Positions 1 through 6,937 of a DNA stretch of 64,000 nt are shown piece after piece (positions within the stretch are counted from its first letter, which is position 1; the number at the start of each line of letters is the position of its first letter). Origin of the DNA: an uncultured Eubacteriales bacterium (GTDB taxonomy: Bacteria; Bacillota; Clostridia; Oscillospirales; CAG-272). Both the position numbers and the translations under genes were made by a program. The notes beneath the pieces are model-generated. The model was not told the origin of the DNA. It made no database searches and saw nothing but the letters and a program-made list of their open reading frames with translations. The DNA is taken from contig CAKVOU010000005.1 of NCBI GenBank assembly GCA_934796165.1, forward strand, positions 45,457-109,456, given 5' to 3'.

Positions 1-66
1 TGCACCATTTGCACCGCTTCCGCCGTTTTGTCCGCTTATCCCGTAACCGTTCCGTGTGTCAGACAT
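1..66 (-). CDS. N-terminal fragment of an unidentified protein (leaves window)
   Basis: An ATG at 66-64 on the minus strand follows a GGAGGG-type ribosome binding site (about 70-78) and opens 22 codons that run off the window edge. The visible residues are rich in Gly, Asn and Ser (MSDTRNGYGISGQNGGSGAN...), which suggests a disordered N-terminus. No family can be assigned. It would be divergent from pduL. The claim rests only on the start codon, the ribosome binding site and an open frame. Confidence 0.4.
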   Translation of the reverse strand, partial: MSDTRNGYGISGQNGGSGANGA

Positions 67-166
67 TCTCTCGCCCTCCGCTCTCCGGCACTCCGCCGTT
101 TGTTAGTCTCTTCACGATTATTGCCGAAAAAAATATCTTCCATGCGGAAAAAACATAAAATCGGCA

Positions 167-195
167 TTTACAAACCGAAAAGTTTGTGATATAAT
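167..195 (+). promoter_or_regulatory. Sigma-A promoter of pduL
   Basis: TTTACA at 167-172 and TATAAT at 190-195 are separated by exactly 17 bases. Transcription would start near 202, leaving a leader of about 145 bases before pduL. Confidence 0.7.
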
Positions 196-243
196 CAATT
201 TATGAATGCCCGGAAAGCAGACGCTCTTCCGGCTTTCCGATGT

Positions 244-286
244 CTGCGGATTCCCCGGTGCCTGTTTCCGGCACGGTGGTCCGCAG
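244..286 (+). promoter_or_regulatory. Structured 5' leader hairpin of pduL
   Basis: In the long pduL leader, CTGCGGA (244-250) pairs with TCCGCAG (280-286), and an inner GTGCC/GGCAC stem (258-262/270-274) closes a small loop. There is no U-tract, so it is not a terminator. It could be an mRNA-stability or regulatory element. No known riboswitch class was recognised. Confidence 0.35.
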
Positions 287-347
287 GCGGAATGATGTGC
301 GGGTGACCGCAGGAGAATCTGAAAACAGATAGAAAGAGGCTTTCGTT

Positions 348-923
348 ATGGAAAACAAGGTTCTTGTCGAAACTTCCGCAAGACACATTCATCTGACCGC
401 CGAAGCCGTCGAAGCATTGTACGGCAAGGGCGCAAAGCTGGAAGTGAAGAAGATGCTCAGCCAGCCCGGTCAGTTTGCCAGCGCAAACGAGAAGATCAAG
501 CTGGTCGGTCCCAAGGGTGAGATGCTCGTCAGCGTTCTGGGTCCGGAACGCAAGGCAAATCAGGTCGAGCTGTCCTATTCCGACGCGCGTGCGCTCGGAC
601 TTCGTGACGTTCCCGTCCGTGAAAGCGGCGACGTTGCCGGCACGCCCGGTCTGCACCTCGTCGGACCCGCAGGTGAGCTTGATATCGCCGAGGGCGTTAT
701 CATCGCAAAGAGACATATTCACATGACCCCTGCCGACGCGGAAGCATTCGGCGTTACCAACGGCGAGATCGTCAAGGTGAAGCTCGACACCGAGCGTCCC
801 CTGATTTTCGACGGTGTGGTCATCCGTGTCAGCCCCAGTTATGCGCTCGCAATGCACATCGACACCGATGAGTGCAACGCGGCATCCGCATTCGGCACCG
901 TTTACGGTGAGATCGTGAAGTAA
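348..923 (+). CDS. pduL: PduL-type phosphate acyltransferase (phosphotransacetylase)
   Basis: This 191-residue protein fits the PduL/PTAC family, which transfers acyl groups between CoA and phosphate (acetyl- or propanoyl-CoA to acyl phosphate). Two halves each carry the zinc-binding histidine motif: SARHIHLT (His13, His15) and AKRHIHMTP (His123, His125). The C-terminal signature MHIDTDE is also present. No microcompartment shell genes are nearby and there is no extended N-terminal encapsulation peptide, so it more likely serves as the housekeeping Pta substitute for acetate formation. The ATG follows a GAAAGAGG ribosome binding site. The next gene starts 5 bases after the stop, so the two are probably cotranscribed. 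Confidence 0.92.
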   Translation: MENKVLVETSARHIHLTAEAVEALYGKGAKLEVKKMLSQPGQFASANEKIKLVGPKGEMLVSVLGPERKANQVELSYSDARALGLRDVPVRESGDVAGTPGLHLVGPAGELDIAEGVIIAKRHIHMTPADAEAFGVTNGEIVKVKLDTERPLIFDGVVIRVSPSYALAMHIDTDECNAASAFGTVYGEIVK

Positions 924-928
924 AGCAT

Positions 929-1513
929 ATGAAGATTTTGTTTCAGGGCGACGGCTCCTCCGACGATCCCGGCCGATTGTGCCCCGGCGTGACCGGGGAA
1001 GAAGCGACCGACTGCCATGATCTGGGGGAAGGATATCCGAGATATGCCGCGGTGATGTTTGCCGACGCGTACCCGGATACGGAATTTACTTTTTATCGGG
1101 ATACCGCAAACGGCGACGTGCCGGATCTCGTCTGTATTCTGCCTGATTTTTCGGGCGGGGAGAGCGACGAGGCTTACGAAGCCGCTCTTGCCGGGCGTCT
1201 GTCTCTTTTCGGAGAAAACGAAAAGACGCGCGTGCTTCTGCTTGAGCCTTTCCTTGCGGGAGAGGATCATCCGGAGAAACGCGACTTCATCGACGGCAGA
1301 ATCGCCGCGACCAGACGTGCCGCCGCACAGCGTGCGGACGTACTGGTTCCGCTGGACGGACTGTTTGCCGCCGCGAGGATCGCGCATCCCGATATTGCAT
1401 ATGCGGACGAAAACGGGCTGACACCGGAGGGGCTTTGCTTCCTCGGCGAATGCTGTCTGCGCGCCGCGGCTCCCATCGTGGAAGCGTATCTTAAGAATCA
1501 GGAAACCACCTGA
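929..1513 (+). CDS. SGNH/GDSL-hydrolase-like protein, probable pseudoenzyme
   Basis: This 194-residue protein begins MKILFQGDGSSDDPGR, which aligns with the SGNH hydrolase block I pattern MKILFQGDSITDAGR, but Gly replaces the nucleophilic Ser. The DLGEGYPRYAA stretch after it is typical of the family. The block II region reads YRDTANGD rather than NRGISGN. The block III Asn is not evident (CILPDF), and the block V histidine region reads ENGLTPEGL, with Leu where GVHPT would place His. All four catalytic positions therefore seem lost while the frame is intact. It follows pduL by 5 bases. Any role is unknown: it could be a binding protein or a decaying gene. Confidence 0.6.
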   Translation: MKILFQGDGSSDDPGRLCPGVTGEEATDCHDLGEGYPRYAAVMFADAYPDTEFTFYRDTANGDVPDLVCILPDFSGGESDEAYEAALAGRLSLFGENEKTRVLLLEPFLAGEDHPEKRDFIDGRIAATRRAAAQRADVLVPLDGLFAAARIAHPDIAYADENGLTPEGLCFLGECCLRAAAPIVEAYLKNQETT

Positions 1514-1625
1514 ACCAAGCCGGGGACGGGATACCGGTCAAGTCGTCCCGCGCCTGCCGGCACCGGCGGGATCCGGCATGAGCCGGAATTCATATTCGTC
1601 AAATAATTCCAAAGGAGATAAAAAC

Positions 1626-2351
1626 ATGAGCAAAGTCAGCGAATGCCCCTATGCAATGAGTTCTGAAGTTCAGAACGAATGCAAGGTTCAAAAGGGCTGC
1701 GATCACGGTCCTGCTCCCATTCCCGAAGAGGGCAAGTGGATCCAGGCAAAACAGATTACGGATATTTCCGCATATACCCACGGTGTGGGCTGGTGCGCAC
1801 CTCAGCAGGGCGCCTGCAAGCTCTCGCTCAACGTCAAAAACGGCGTGATCGAGGAAGCGCTCGTGGAGACCATCGGCTGCTCCGGCATGACCCATTCCGC
1901 GGCAATGGCTGCGGAGATCCTGCCCGGCAAGACCATTCTGGAAGCGCTCAACACCGACCTTGTCTGCGACGCGATCAATACCGCAATGCGTGAATTGTTC
2001 CTCCAGATCGTCTACGGCAGAAGCCAGTCCGCGTTCTCCGAAAACGGACTTGTCATCGGCGCAGGCCTTGAGGACCTCGGCAAGGGAACCCGCTCCATGG
2101 TCGGCACCATGTACGGCACCAAGGAAAAGGGCGTCCGGTACCTCGAAATGACCGAGGGCTACTGCACGAGAATGGCACTCGATGACAACAACGAAGTCAT
2201 CGGCTATGAGTTTGTTTCCCTCGGCAAGATGACCGACTTCATCAAGAAGGGCATGGAGCCGAACGAAGCATATGAGAAATCCAAGGGCACTTACGGACGC
2301 TTCAAACCGGAAGACGGCGCCGTCAAGTACATCGACCCCCGCAAGGAATGA
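1626..2351 (+). CDS. NifU-like iron-sulfur scaffold-type protein
   Basis: The 241-residue product resembles the Clostridia protein group annotated as iron-sulfur cluster assembly scaffold (NifU N-terminal-like fold). Conserved-looking cysteines are in GWCAPQQGAC, IGCSGMTHSAAM and EGYCTRM, with further Cys in the N-terminal 25 residues (ECPYAM, ECKVQKGC). The start at 1626 is preceded by AAAGGAGATAAAAAC; an upstream in-frame ATG at 1578 lacks such a site. The gene sits 18 bases before the GGGtGRT gene, a pairing common in Firmicutes. No sulfurase or other isc/suf gene is nearby, so a role in general Fe-S assembly is not shown here; it may act with its partner in an unknown metal or redox process. 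Confidence 0.75.
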   Translation: MSKVSECPYAMSSEVQNECKVQKGCDHGPAPIPEEGKWIQAKQITDISAYTHGVGWCAPQQGACKLSLNVKNGVIEEALVETIGCSGMTHSAAMAAEILPGKTILEALNTDLVCDAINTAMRELFLQIVYGRSQSAFSENGLVIGAGLEDLGKGTRSMVGTMYGTKEKGVRYLEMTEGYCTRMALDDNNEVIGYEFVSLGKMTDFIKKGMEPNEAYEKSKGTYGRFKPEDGAVKYIDPRKE

Positions 2352-2369
2352 TGAAGGAGGGTGTGAAAA

Positions 2370-3380
2370 ATGGCACAGTTTGAAGGTTATGAAAGACGCG
2401 AGGCGAAGATCCTCGGCGTTCTGAAGGAATACGGGATCAACTCGATCGACGAGTGCAAGGAGATCTGCGACAAGTACGGCATCGATCCCTACACCACGGT
2501 TCAGGAAACCCAGCCGATCTGCTTTGAGAACGCGAAGTGGGCGTACACCGTCGGCTCCGCAATCGCACTGAAGGAGGCGGAAAAGACGGGCGACAAGTCC
2601 GCAGCAACCGCTGCCGCAAATATCGGTATCGGACTCCAGAGCTTCTGCATTCCCGGCTCCGTTGCGGAAAACCGCAAGGTGGGTCTCGGTCACGGCAACC
2701 TCGGCAAGATGCTTCTCTCCGAGGAAACCGACTGCTTCTGCTTCCTCGCAGGTCACGAGTCCTTCGCGGCTGCTGAGGGTGCAATCAAGATCGCGCTCAA
2801 CGCGAACAAGGTCCGTAAGAACCCCCTGCGCGTCATTCTGAACGGTCTCGGCAAGGACGCGGCTTACATCATCTCCCGTATCAACGGCTTTACCTACTGC
2901 AAGACCGTGTTTGATCCTTACACGGAAACCGTCAAGGTCGTCGAGGAGAAGGCATTCTCCAAGGGACCCCGTGCCGCAGTCAAGTGCTACGGCGCAGACA
3001 ACGTTCCCGAAGGCGTTGCGATCATGCAGCTTGAGAAGGTCGGCGTTTCCATCACCGGTAACTCCACCAACCCGACCAGATTCCAGCATCCCGTTGCCGG
3101 TACCTACAAGAAGTGGTGCATCGAGAACGGCAAGAAGTACTTCTCCGTGGCATCGGGCGGCGGCACGGGCAGAACCCTGCACCCCGATAACATGGCAGCA
3201 GGTCCTTCCTCCTACGGCATGACCGATACCATGGGCAGAATGCATTCCGACGCACAGTTCGCAGGTTCCTCCTCGGTTCCCGCGCACGTCGAAATGATGG
3301 GCCTCATCGGCATGGGCAACAACCCGATGGTCGGTGCGACCGTCGCTTGTGCTGTCGCAGTCGCGGAAGCGCTGAAGTAA
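2370..3380 (+). CDS. GGGtGRT family protein
   Basis: This 336-residue protein carries the signature ASGGGTGRTLHPD that names the GGGtGRT family (Pfam PF14057), whose function is not established. Other conserved-looking stretches are VGLGHGNLGKML, ETDCFCFLAGHESFAAAEGA and MGLIGMGNNPMVGAT. No signal peptide or membrane segment is seen, so it is probably cytosolic. The ribosome binding site AAGGAGGGTGTGAAAA is strong. The gene directly follows the NifU-like gene and is closed by a strong terminator, so the two form a bicistron. The fixed pairing implies a joint function, possibly Fe-S-dependent, but no reaction can be assigned from sequence. Confidence 0.88.
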   Translation: MAQFEGYERREAKILGVLKEYGINSIDECKEICDKYGIDPYTTVQETQPICFENAKWAYTVGSAIALKEAEKTGDKSAATAAANIGIGLQSFCIPGSVAENRKVGLGHGNLGKMLLSEETDCFCFLAGHESFAAAEGAIKIALNANKVRKNPLRVILNGLGKDAAYIISRINGFTYCKTVFDPYTETVKVVEEKAFSKGPRAAVKCYGADNVPEGVAIMQLEKVGVSITGNSTNPTRFQHPVAGTYKKWCIENGKKYFSVASGGGTGRTLHPDNMAAGPSSYGMTDTMGRMHSDAQFAGSSSVPAHVEMMGLIGMGNNPMVGATVACAVAVAEALK

Positions 3381-3395
3381 TCAAAAACAAGAACA

Positions 3396-3428
3396 CCGGC
3401 TCCGGGCATTTGCCCGGAGCCGGTTTTT
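3396..3428 (+). terminator. Rho-independent terminator after GGGtGRT gene
   Basis: A perfect 12-bp GC-rich stem (3396-3407 with 3412-3423) with a 4-base loop is followed by TTTTT. Confidence 0.92.
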
Positions 3429-3489
3429 GAAGATAACGGCAATTTTCACCGATTTTCGACGGATTCCGCAAAATATCTCATGGATGATA

Positions 3490-3518
3490 TTGACAATTGC
3501 CCCGATCCGGTATAAAAT
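3490..3518 (+). promoter_or_regulatory. Promoter of lipoprotein gene
   Basis: TTGACA at 3490-3495 and TAAAAT at 3513-3518 have a 17-base spacer. A TATAAA two bases earlier would leave only 15 bases. Confidence 0.65.
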
Positions 3519-3558
3519 GGAATTATGAATCCAAACGGAATAAAGGAGCTTCAATGAT

Positions 3559-4944
3559 ATGAAAAACATCTTCAAACGGGTTCTTCTGATCGCCGTCGGC
3601 GTTCTTTTGGTCTGCGTTCTGTCCTCCTGTGCTCTCTCAAAACTTTTCGAGCCGAAGGATGCGGATGCGCTGATCAAAAAAATCGACAAGACCATGGATC
3701 AGTATTCTTCTTATGAATCCGACATGGATTTTGAAGCCAAAATCGGAAGCGGTCCTGCGTTGACCAAGGTTTATCTGTTCACCAAAAACGTGGTCATCAA
3801 TGATAAAAACGAAGCGTATTACTTTTATCAGAAGATGGAAACCACGGCGGCGCTCGTGGATGCGTCCGGCGAAGAAAAAGTAGTTTCGGAGGGGGAAGAT
3901 CTCATTGCTTTTGATCGCGGAAACGCGTTTTACATGAGCCAAAAAGACGACAAAACCGTCAGGCTGTATTCGGAATCGACCAAAAACGACTTTGGCGCGT
4001 ATCTGGAAAAATCCGGCGGCAATCTGGATACTGATGTGTTGTTTGGCGGTTGCTCCAAAAAACAAATGACACATAAAAAGGACGGCACCTGGACACTGAC
4101 GCTCGGAGAGTATTCGAAGGAATCCATGAATAAAATCTGGGAATCCCTTGGACTTGACGCGGTCTCGGAGCTGACAGAGAGCAGTAACCTTTCCCTGAAG
4201 ATTAAGGCGGATAAGGAATACCGCATGACTTCCTGTGAAATGCACCTCGTGATTTCCGGGAAAAAAGACAACGAATCCGATTACGATTCCGTTCTGGAAG
4301 GGACGTTTACCTTTGGCTCTTTCGGTGAGGCAAAGCGCGTGGAAAATGAACTTTCCACCGACGCGTACACCAAGGTGGACAATGCCCTGATCCTTCCCGA
4401 CGCGGTCAGACAGCTGAGTGGCTGGTGCAATCTGAAAAACGGGGAATTCAGCATGGTATCCAGTCAGAATGTGAAATATCCGGGTTCCGAGGCCTCGGTC
4501 ACGGTGACCGATGAAATCAAATTTTCAACAAGCAAAGAAGACGGGTTCAACTATTCTATCAAGGAACATTCTACCGACGCAAGTACCCCGGACATTACGC
4601 TGAAATATTCCGGTGGAACCCTGTATACCCAAGCCGGCGCACAGATGAACAGACAAAGTATGGATGAAAGCCAGGCTAAACAGTCAATCCGGAAAGTATT
4701 GGGGACCGTTTCCGTGGACCCGGTCTTTGTCACCTCGATCGAAGACAAGGGCAACGGCGTGTACGAGATCCGCGCGGACGGGGCTCTGGACGAACAGTAT
4801 AAGGGCGTGTATAAGGAGTGCACCTATGTCGTCCGTCTGACCTTCCGCGACGATAAACTTGTTGCCACTGCCAGTGAGATCACGCTGGTCGGCAATAACG
4901 GAACGAAGATCGTGACACGGACTGAACTGACGCAAAAGAACTGA
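3559..4944 (+). CDS. Secreted lipoprotein of unknown function
   Basis: The 461-residue product starts with a lipoprotein signal peptide (MKNIFKRVLLIAVGVLLVC...) and a lipobox VLSSC, giving a lipid-anchored Cys at about residue 24. The mature part is a soluble, polar, beta-rich sequence beginning with a short helical stretch (DADALIKKIDKTMDQYSSY). This looks like the LolA/LppX-like or DUF6612-type lipoproteins common in Clostridia, but no catalytic motif is visible. The start is supported by AAAGGAGCTTCAATGAT upstream. It is monocistronic, between its own promoter and a strong terminator. A sensor or lipid/ligand-binding role is possible but inferred only from layout. Confidence 0.7.
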   Translation: MKNIFKRVLLIAVGVLLVCVLSSCALSKLFEPKDADALIKKIDKTMDQYSSYESDMDFEAKIGSGPALTKVYLFTKNVVINDKNEAYYFYQKMETTAALVDASGEEKVVSEGEDLIAFDRGNAFYMSQKDDKTVRLYSESTKNDFGAYLEKSGGNLDTDVLFGGCSKKQMTHKKDGTWTLTLGEYSKESMNKIWESLGLDAVSELTESSNLSLKIKADKEYRMTSCEMHLVISGKKDNESDYDSVLEGTFTFGSFGEAKRVENELSTDAYTKVDNALILPDAVRQLSGWCNLKNGEFSMVSSQNVKYPGSEASVTVTDEIKFSTSKEDGFNYSIKEHSTDASTPDITLKYSGGTLYTQAGAQMNRQSMDESQAKQSIRKVLGTVSVDPVFVTSIEDKGNGVYEIRADGALDEQYKGVYKECTYVVRLTFRDDKLVATASEITLVGNNGTKIVTRTELTQKN

Positions 4945-4956
4945 TTCAAAACTGAC

Positions 4957-4998
4957 AAAACCGGACGGCTGACGCTTTCGCGTCAGCCGTCCGGTTTT
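4957..4998. terminator. Bidirectional terminator between convergent genes
   Basis: A 19-bp perfect stem (4957-4975 with 4980-4998) begins AAAA and ends TTTT, so it can stop transcription in both directions, between the lipoprotein gene and the convergent amidohydrolase gene. Confidence 0.9.
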
Positions 4999-5022
4999 GA
5001 AGTAACATTTTTTCTGCGGCGG

Positions 5023-5832
5023 TTAACCGATATACCCGGAAAGCCGCGGGAACGCCCGCAGGCAGTTCTTACAGAATATCTTTTCCCATTTGTCCGGCGG
5101 AAAGATCAGCCGCACGGTCTCCTCGTATTCCGTGATCTGCGGCATATGGAGCGGCGGACAGAAATCGGTGCCGAACAGAATCTTTTCCTCGGCGCCGGGG
5201 AAGGCGTCGATCGCGTCTTTGAGGCGTTTCGCTTCCTCGCCCACATCCGCAACCGTCCCCTCTTCGTAGATGCCGCAGAAATCCGTAAACACGTTTTCGT
5301 GTGTGGTTACGACCCGGAGGCATTCGTGAAACCGGGGATCGTTCATGTGCGCCAGAATGAAGTGACAGCTGGGATATTTTTCTGCCGCGACCGCGACGTA
5401 TTCTGCGTCGGAGCCGGACAGGTCATTGTCGGAGGGCAGGTCGGCGGCGCCGATGCCGGTGTGGAAGATGACTGCGAGACGGTGGCGCGCGGCAAATTCA
5501 TAAATGGGGAAGAGCGCGGGATCCGACGCGCGCCCCTTCTGATAGGTCAGATAGATCTTGATCCCGACGATTCTGAGAGCCGTCAGATTTTCTTCAATCC
5601 ATGCAAACTGGGGCGCGAGCGGCAGGGCAATGTCCACTCCGGCACACAGAAAAAGCCGGTCGTCCGCCTTCACGGTCTCCTCACAGACATCCTCCGGGGA
5701 ACGCAGGCGGTCGATGAACTGCATGACGATGGCATAGCCGTCGGTAACGGAAAAATATCTGTTCCGAAGGGCTTGATTATAAATATGGGTATGGCAATCG
5801 ATTTTTTTTGGACAGGCTGTTTTGTTCGCCAT
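5023..5832 (-). CDS. Amidohydrolase-2 family (TIM-barrel metal hydrolase or decarboxylase)
   Basis: This 269-residue protein has the metal-dependent amidohydrolase (PF04909-type) pattern: IDCHTHI near the N-terminus (Asp12, His14, His16), VGIKIYLTYQ mid-barrel, VIFHTG, FILAHM and a late FGTDF supplying the catalytic Asp. The spacing fits the 2-pyrone-4,6-dicarboxylate hydrolase/ACMSD-like group rather than TatD. The substrate is unknown. Monocistronic and convergent with the lipoprotein gene, it gives no pathway context. It is cytosolic (no signal peptide). Confidence 0.78.
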   Translation of the reverse strand: MANKTACPKKIDCHTHIYNQALRNRYFSVTDGYAIVMQFIDRLRSPEDVCEETVKADDRLFLCAGVDIALPLAPQFAWIEENLTALRIVGIKIYLTYQKGRASDPALFPIYEFAARHRLAVIFHTGIGAADLPSDNDLSGSDAEYVAVAAEKYPSCHFILAHMNDPRFHECLRVVTTHENVFTDFCGIYEEGTVADVGEEAKRLKDAIDAFPGAEEKILFGTDFCPPLHMPQITEYEETVRLIFPPDKWEKIFCKNCLRAFPRLSGYIG

Positions 5833-5973
5833 TTCTGCCGCCTCTCTTTCCGTAATACTTACCCGTTCAGCCGGGAAGCAAAAAACGCAAACCGCACCGT
5901 CCCGTAAACGGGCGGTGCGGGGAAGCCCGGATCTCCGATTCCCGGATCAACACACGGAAATGCCGTGCACGAT

Positions 5974-6321
5974 TCAAAGCGGCGAAGGGACCGAGGCAAG
6001 TCTAATGATAAGATTGATGATTCCCAATCCGATACCGACACAGAGACCGATCAGCGCCATTTTCCCGTAAGCTTTTGCGGAGACGGGCTTGGTGTCATGA
6101 TTGACGCAGAACAGGATCAGTCCGATGATCGGGAAAAAGAAACAAAGAACCTTGAGCCCGCCTGACGGGACGTCGGAGGTTTGGGAAGCGGAAGAGCAGT
6201 CCGCACTCTCGCTTCTCATTCCGGAAAAGGAATCTCCGCCGGGAGTAAGCTGCGCTCCGCAGTTGGGGCAGAAATTCGTGGAATCGTCAACGCGAGAACC
6301 GCAATTCGGACAATATGCCAT
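5974..6321 (-). CDS. Zinc-ribbon membrane protein
   Basis: The 115-residue protein has an N-terminal double zinc ribbon half (Cys4, Cys7, Cys18, Cys21 in CPNCG...CPNCG), a Ser-rich linker, and two hydrophobic C-terminal segments (VLCFFFPIIGLILFCVN and MALIGLCVGIGLGIINLIIRL). This is the common zinc_ribbon_2/DUF-type small membrane protein of Firmicutes. The start at 6321 is chosen because AAAGGGGGAATCC lies just upstream and the zinc ribbon begins at once. A 15-residue extension is possible but has no ribosome binding site. Function unknown. Confidence 0.75.
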   Translation of the reverse strand: MAYCPNCGSRVDDSTNFCPNCGAQLTPGGDSFSGMRSESADCSSASQTSDVPSGGLKVLCFFFPIIGLILFCVNHDTKPVSAKAYGKMALIGLCVGIGLGIINLIIRLASVPSPL

Positions 6322-6510
6322 ATGGATTCCCCCTTTTGATTTTGATACCGTTTCACCGGCTCGCAATTATGATAACACATATTTTCCGTAAAATCAAGGG
6401 GTGGTGTGCCAAAAACACCTTTCTCGACAGAATACGTGCACATTCGTCCCGCTTGTGCATATTATGATAACGGGGAAACCCCAATGATCTGAATGGAGGA
6501 TATATCTGAT

Positions 6511-6600
6511 ATGAATAACTGTCTTTGTAACCTGCTCGACAACAATTGCATCTGGCTCATCATCCTTGCGCTGATTTTCTTCAGCTGCTGCAACGGCTGA
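6511..6600 (+). CDS. 29-residue Cys-rich hydrophobic peptide
   Basis: ATG at 6511 lies ten bases after AATGGAGGATA, a good ribosome binding site. The peptide starts MNNCLCNLLDNNC, continues as a hydrophobic helix (IWLIILALIFF) and ends SCCNG. Short peptides of this style (Asn/Cys-rich ends around one membrane helix) recur in Clostridia, some annotated as high-cysteine chorion-class proteins. Function unknown. Its support is the ribosome binding site, the composition and the flanking intergenic DNA. Confidence 0.55.
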   Translation: MNNCLCNLLDNNCIWLIILALIFFSCCNG

Positions 6601-6625
6601 TCTTTCGGGCAAATACCCTTTTTCC

Positions 6626-6652
6626 GTCCCCCGGCAATCCCTGCCGGGGGAC
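6626..6652 (+). terminator. GC-rich hairpin after small peptide gene
   Basis: An 11-bp perfect stem (6626-6636 with 6642-6652) and 5-base loop lie 26 bases after the peptide stop. There is no U-tract, so it may be a weak terminator or an mRNA 3' stabiliser. The rest of 6601-6937 holds the argG control region. Confidence 0.5.
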
Positions 6653-6751
6653 GATCATAAAGGGAGGGCGGGAAATGCGGAACAGGGGGGAACAGGTTCT
6701 CCGGCTCAGCTCCGGCAAGTGCCGCCGCGGGGCAGCCGGACAAGCTGAAAT

Positions 6752-6787
6752 TGAATATTTATTCCAACCAGGATGAATATTTATGTA
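6752..6787 (+). promoter_or_regulatory. Two tandem ArgR (ARG-box) operators
   Basis: TGAATATTTATTCC (6752-6765) and TGAATATTTATGTA (6774-6787) match the ArgR/AhrC consensus TGAATWWWWATTCA. Their centres are 22 bases apart, about two helical turns, on one face of the DNA. The first is a near-perfect palindrome. They lie about 100 bases upstream of the argG promoter. Confidence 0.7.
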
Positions 6788-6866
6788 TAATTGCACAGAA
6801 TTGATAGCCAAAACTCATTGATTTCTGTTTCTTACCAATGAAAACAATCTTTTTTTGCAAAACCTA

Positions 6867-6895
6867 TTGAAAATATATTCAGAATGATGTATACT
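6867..6895 (+). promoter_or_regulatory. argG operon promoter with overlapping ARG box
   Basis: TTGAAA (6867-6872) and TATACT (6890-6895) are 17 bases apart. A third ARG-like box, TGAAAATATATTCA (6868-6881), covers the -35 element, so an arginine-bound ArgR hexamer would block RNA polymerase here while contacting the two upstream boxes. An upstream in-frame ATG at 6884 lies inside the promoter and is not the start of argG. Confidence 0.75.
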
Positions 6896-6937
6896 GTATG
6901 CAGAACACTTCACCGATGCAGAGGAAGGATAAACGAC

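Noticed and set aside
348..923. PduL as part of a microcompartment operon
   Set aside because: No shell proteins or diol/ethanolamine enzymes are nearby and no encapsulation peptide extension is visible.
1599..3287. Minus-strand open frame of 562 codons opposite the NifU-like and GGGtGRT genes
   Set aside because: It spans two recognised genes and their intergenic ribosome binding site, and shows no family features.
6884..6937. Longer argG start at 6884
   Set aside because: The ATG lies between the -35 and -10 elements of the promoter and would be upstream of the transcript start.
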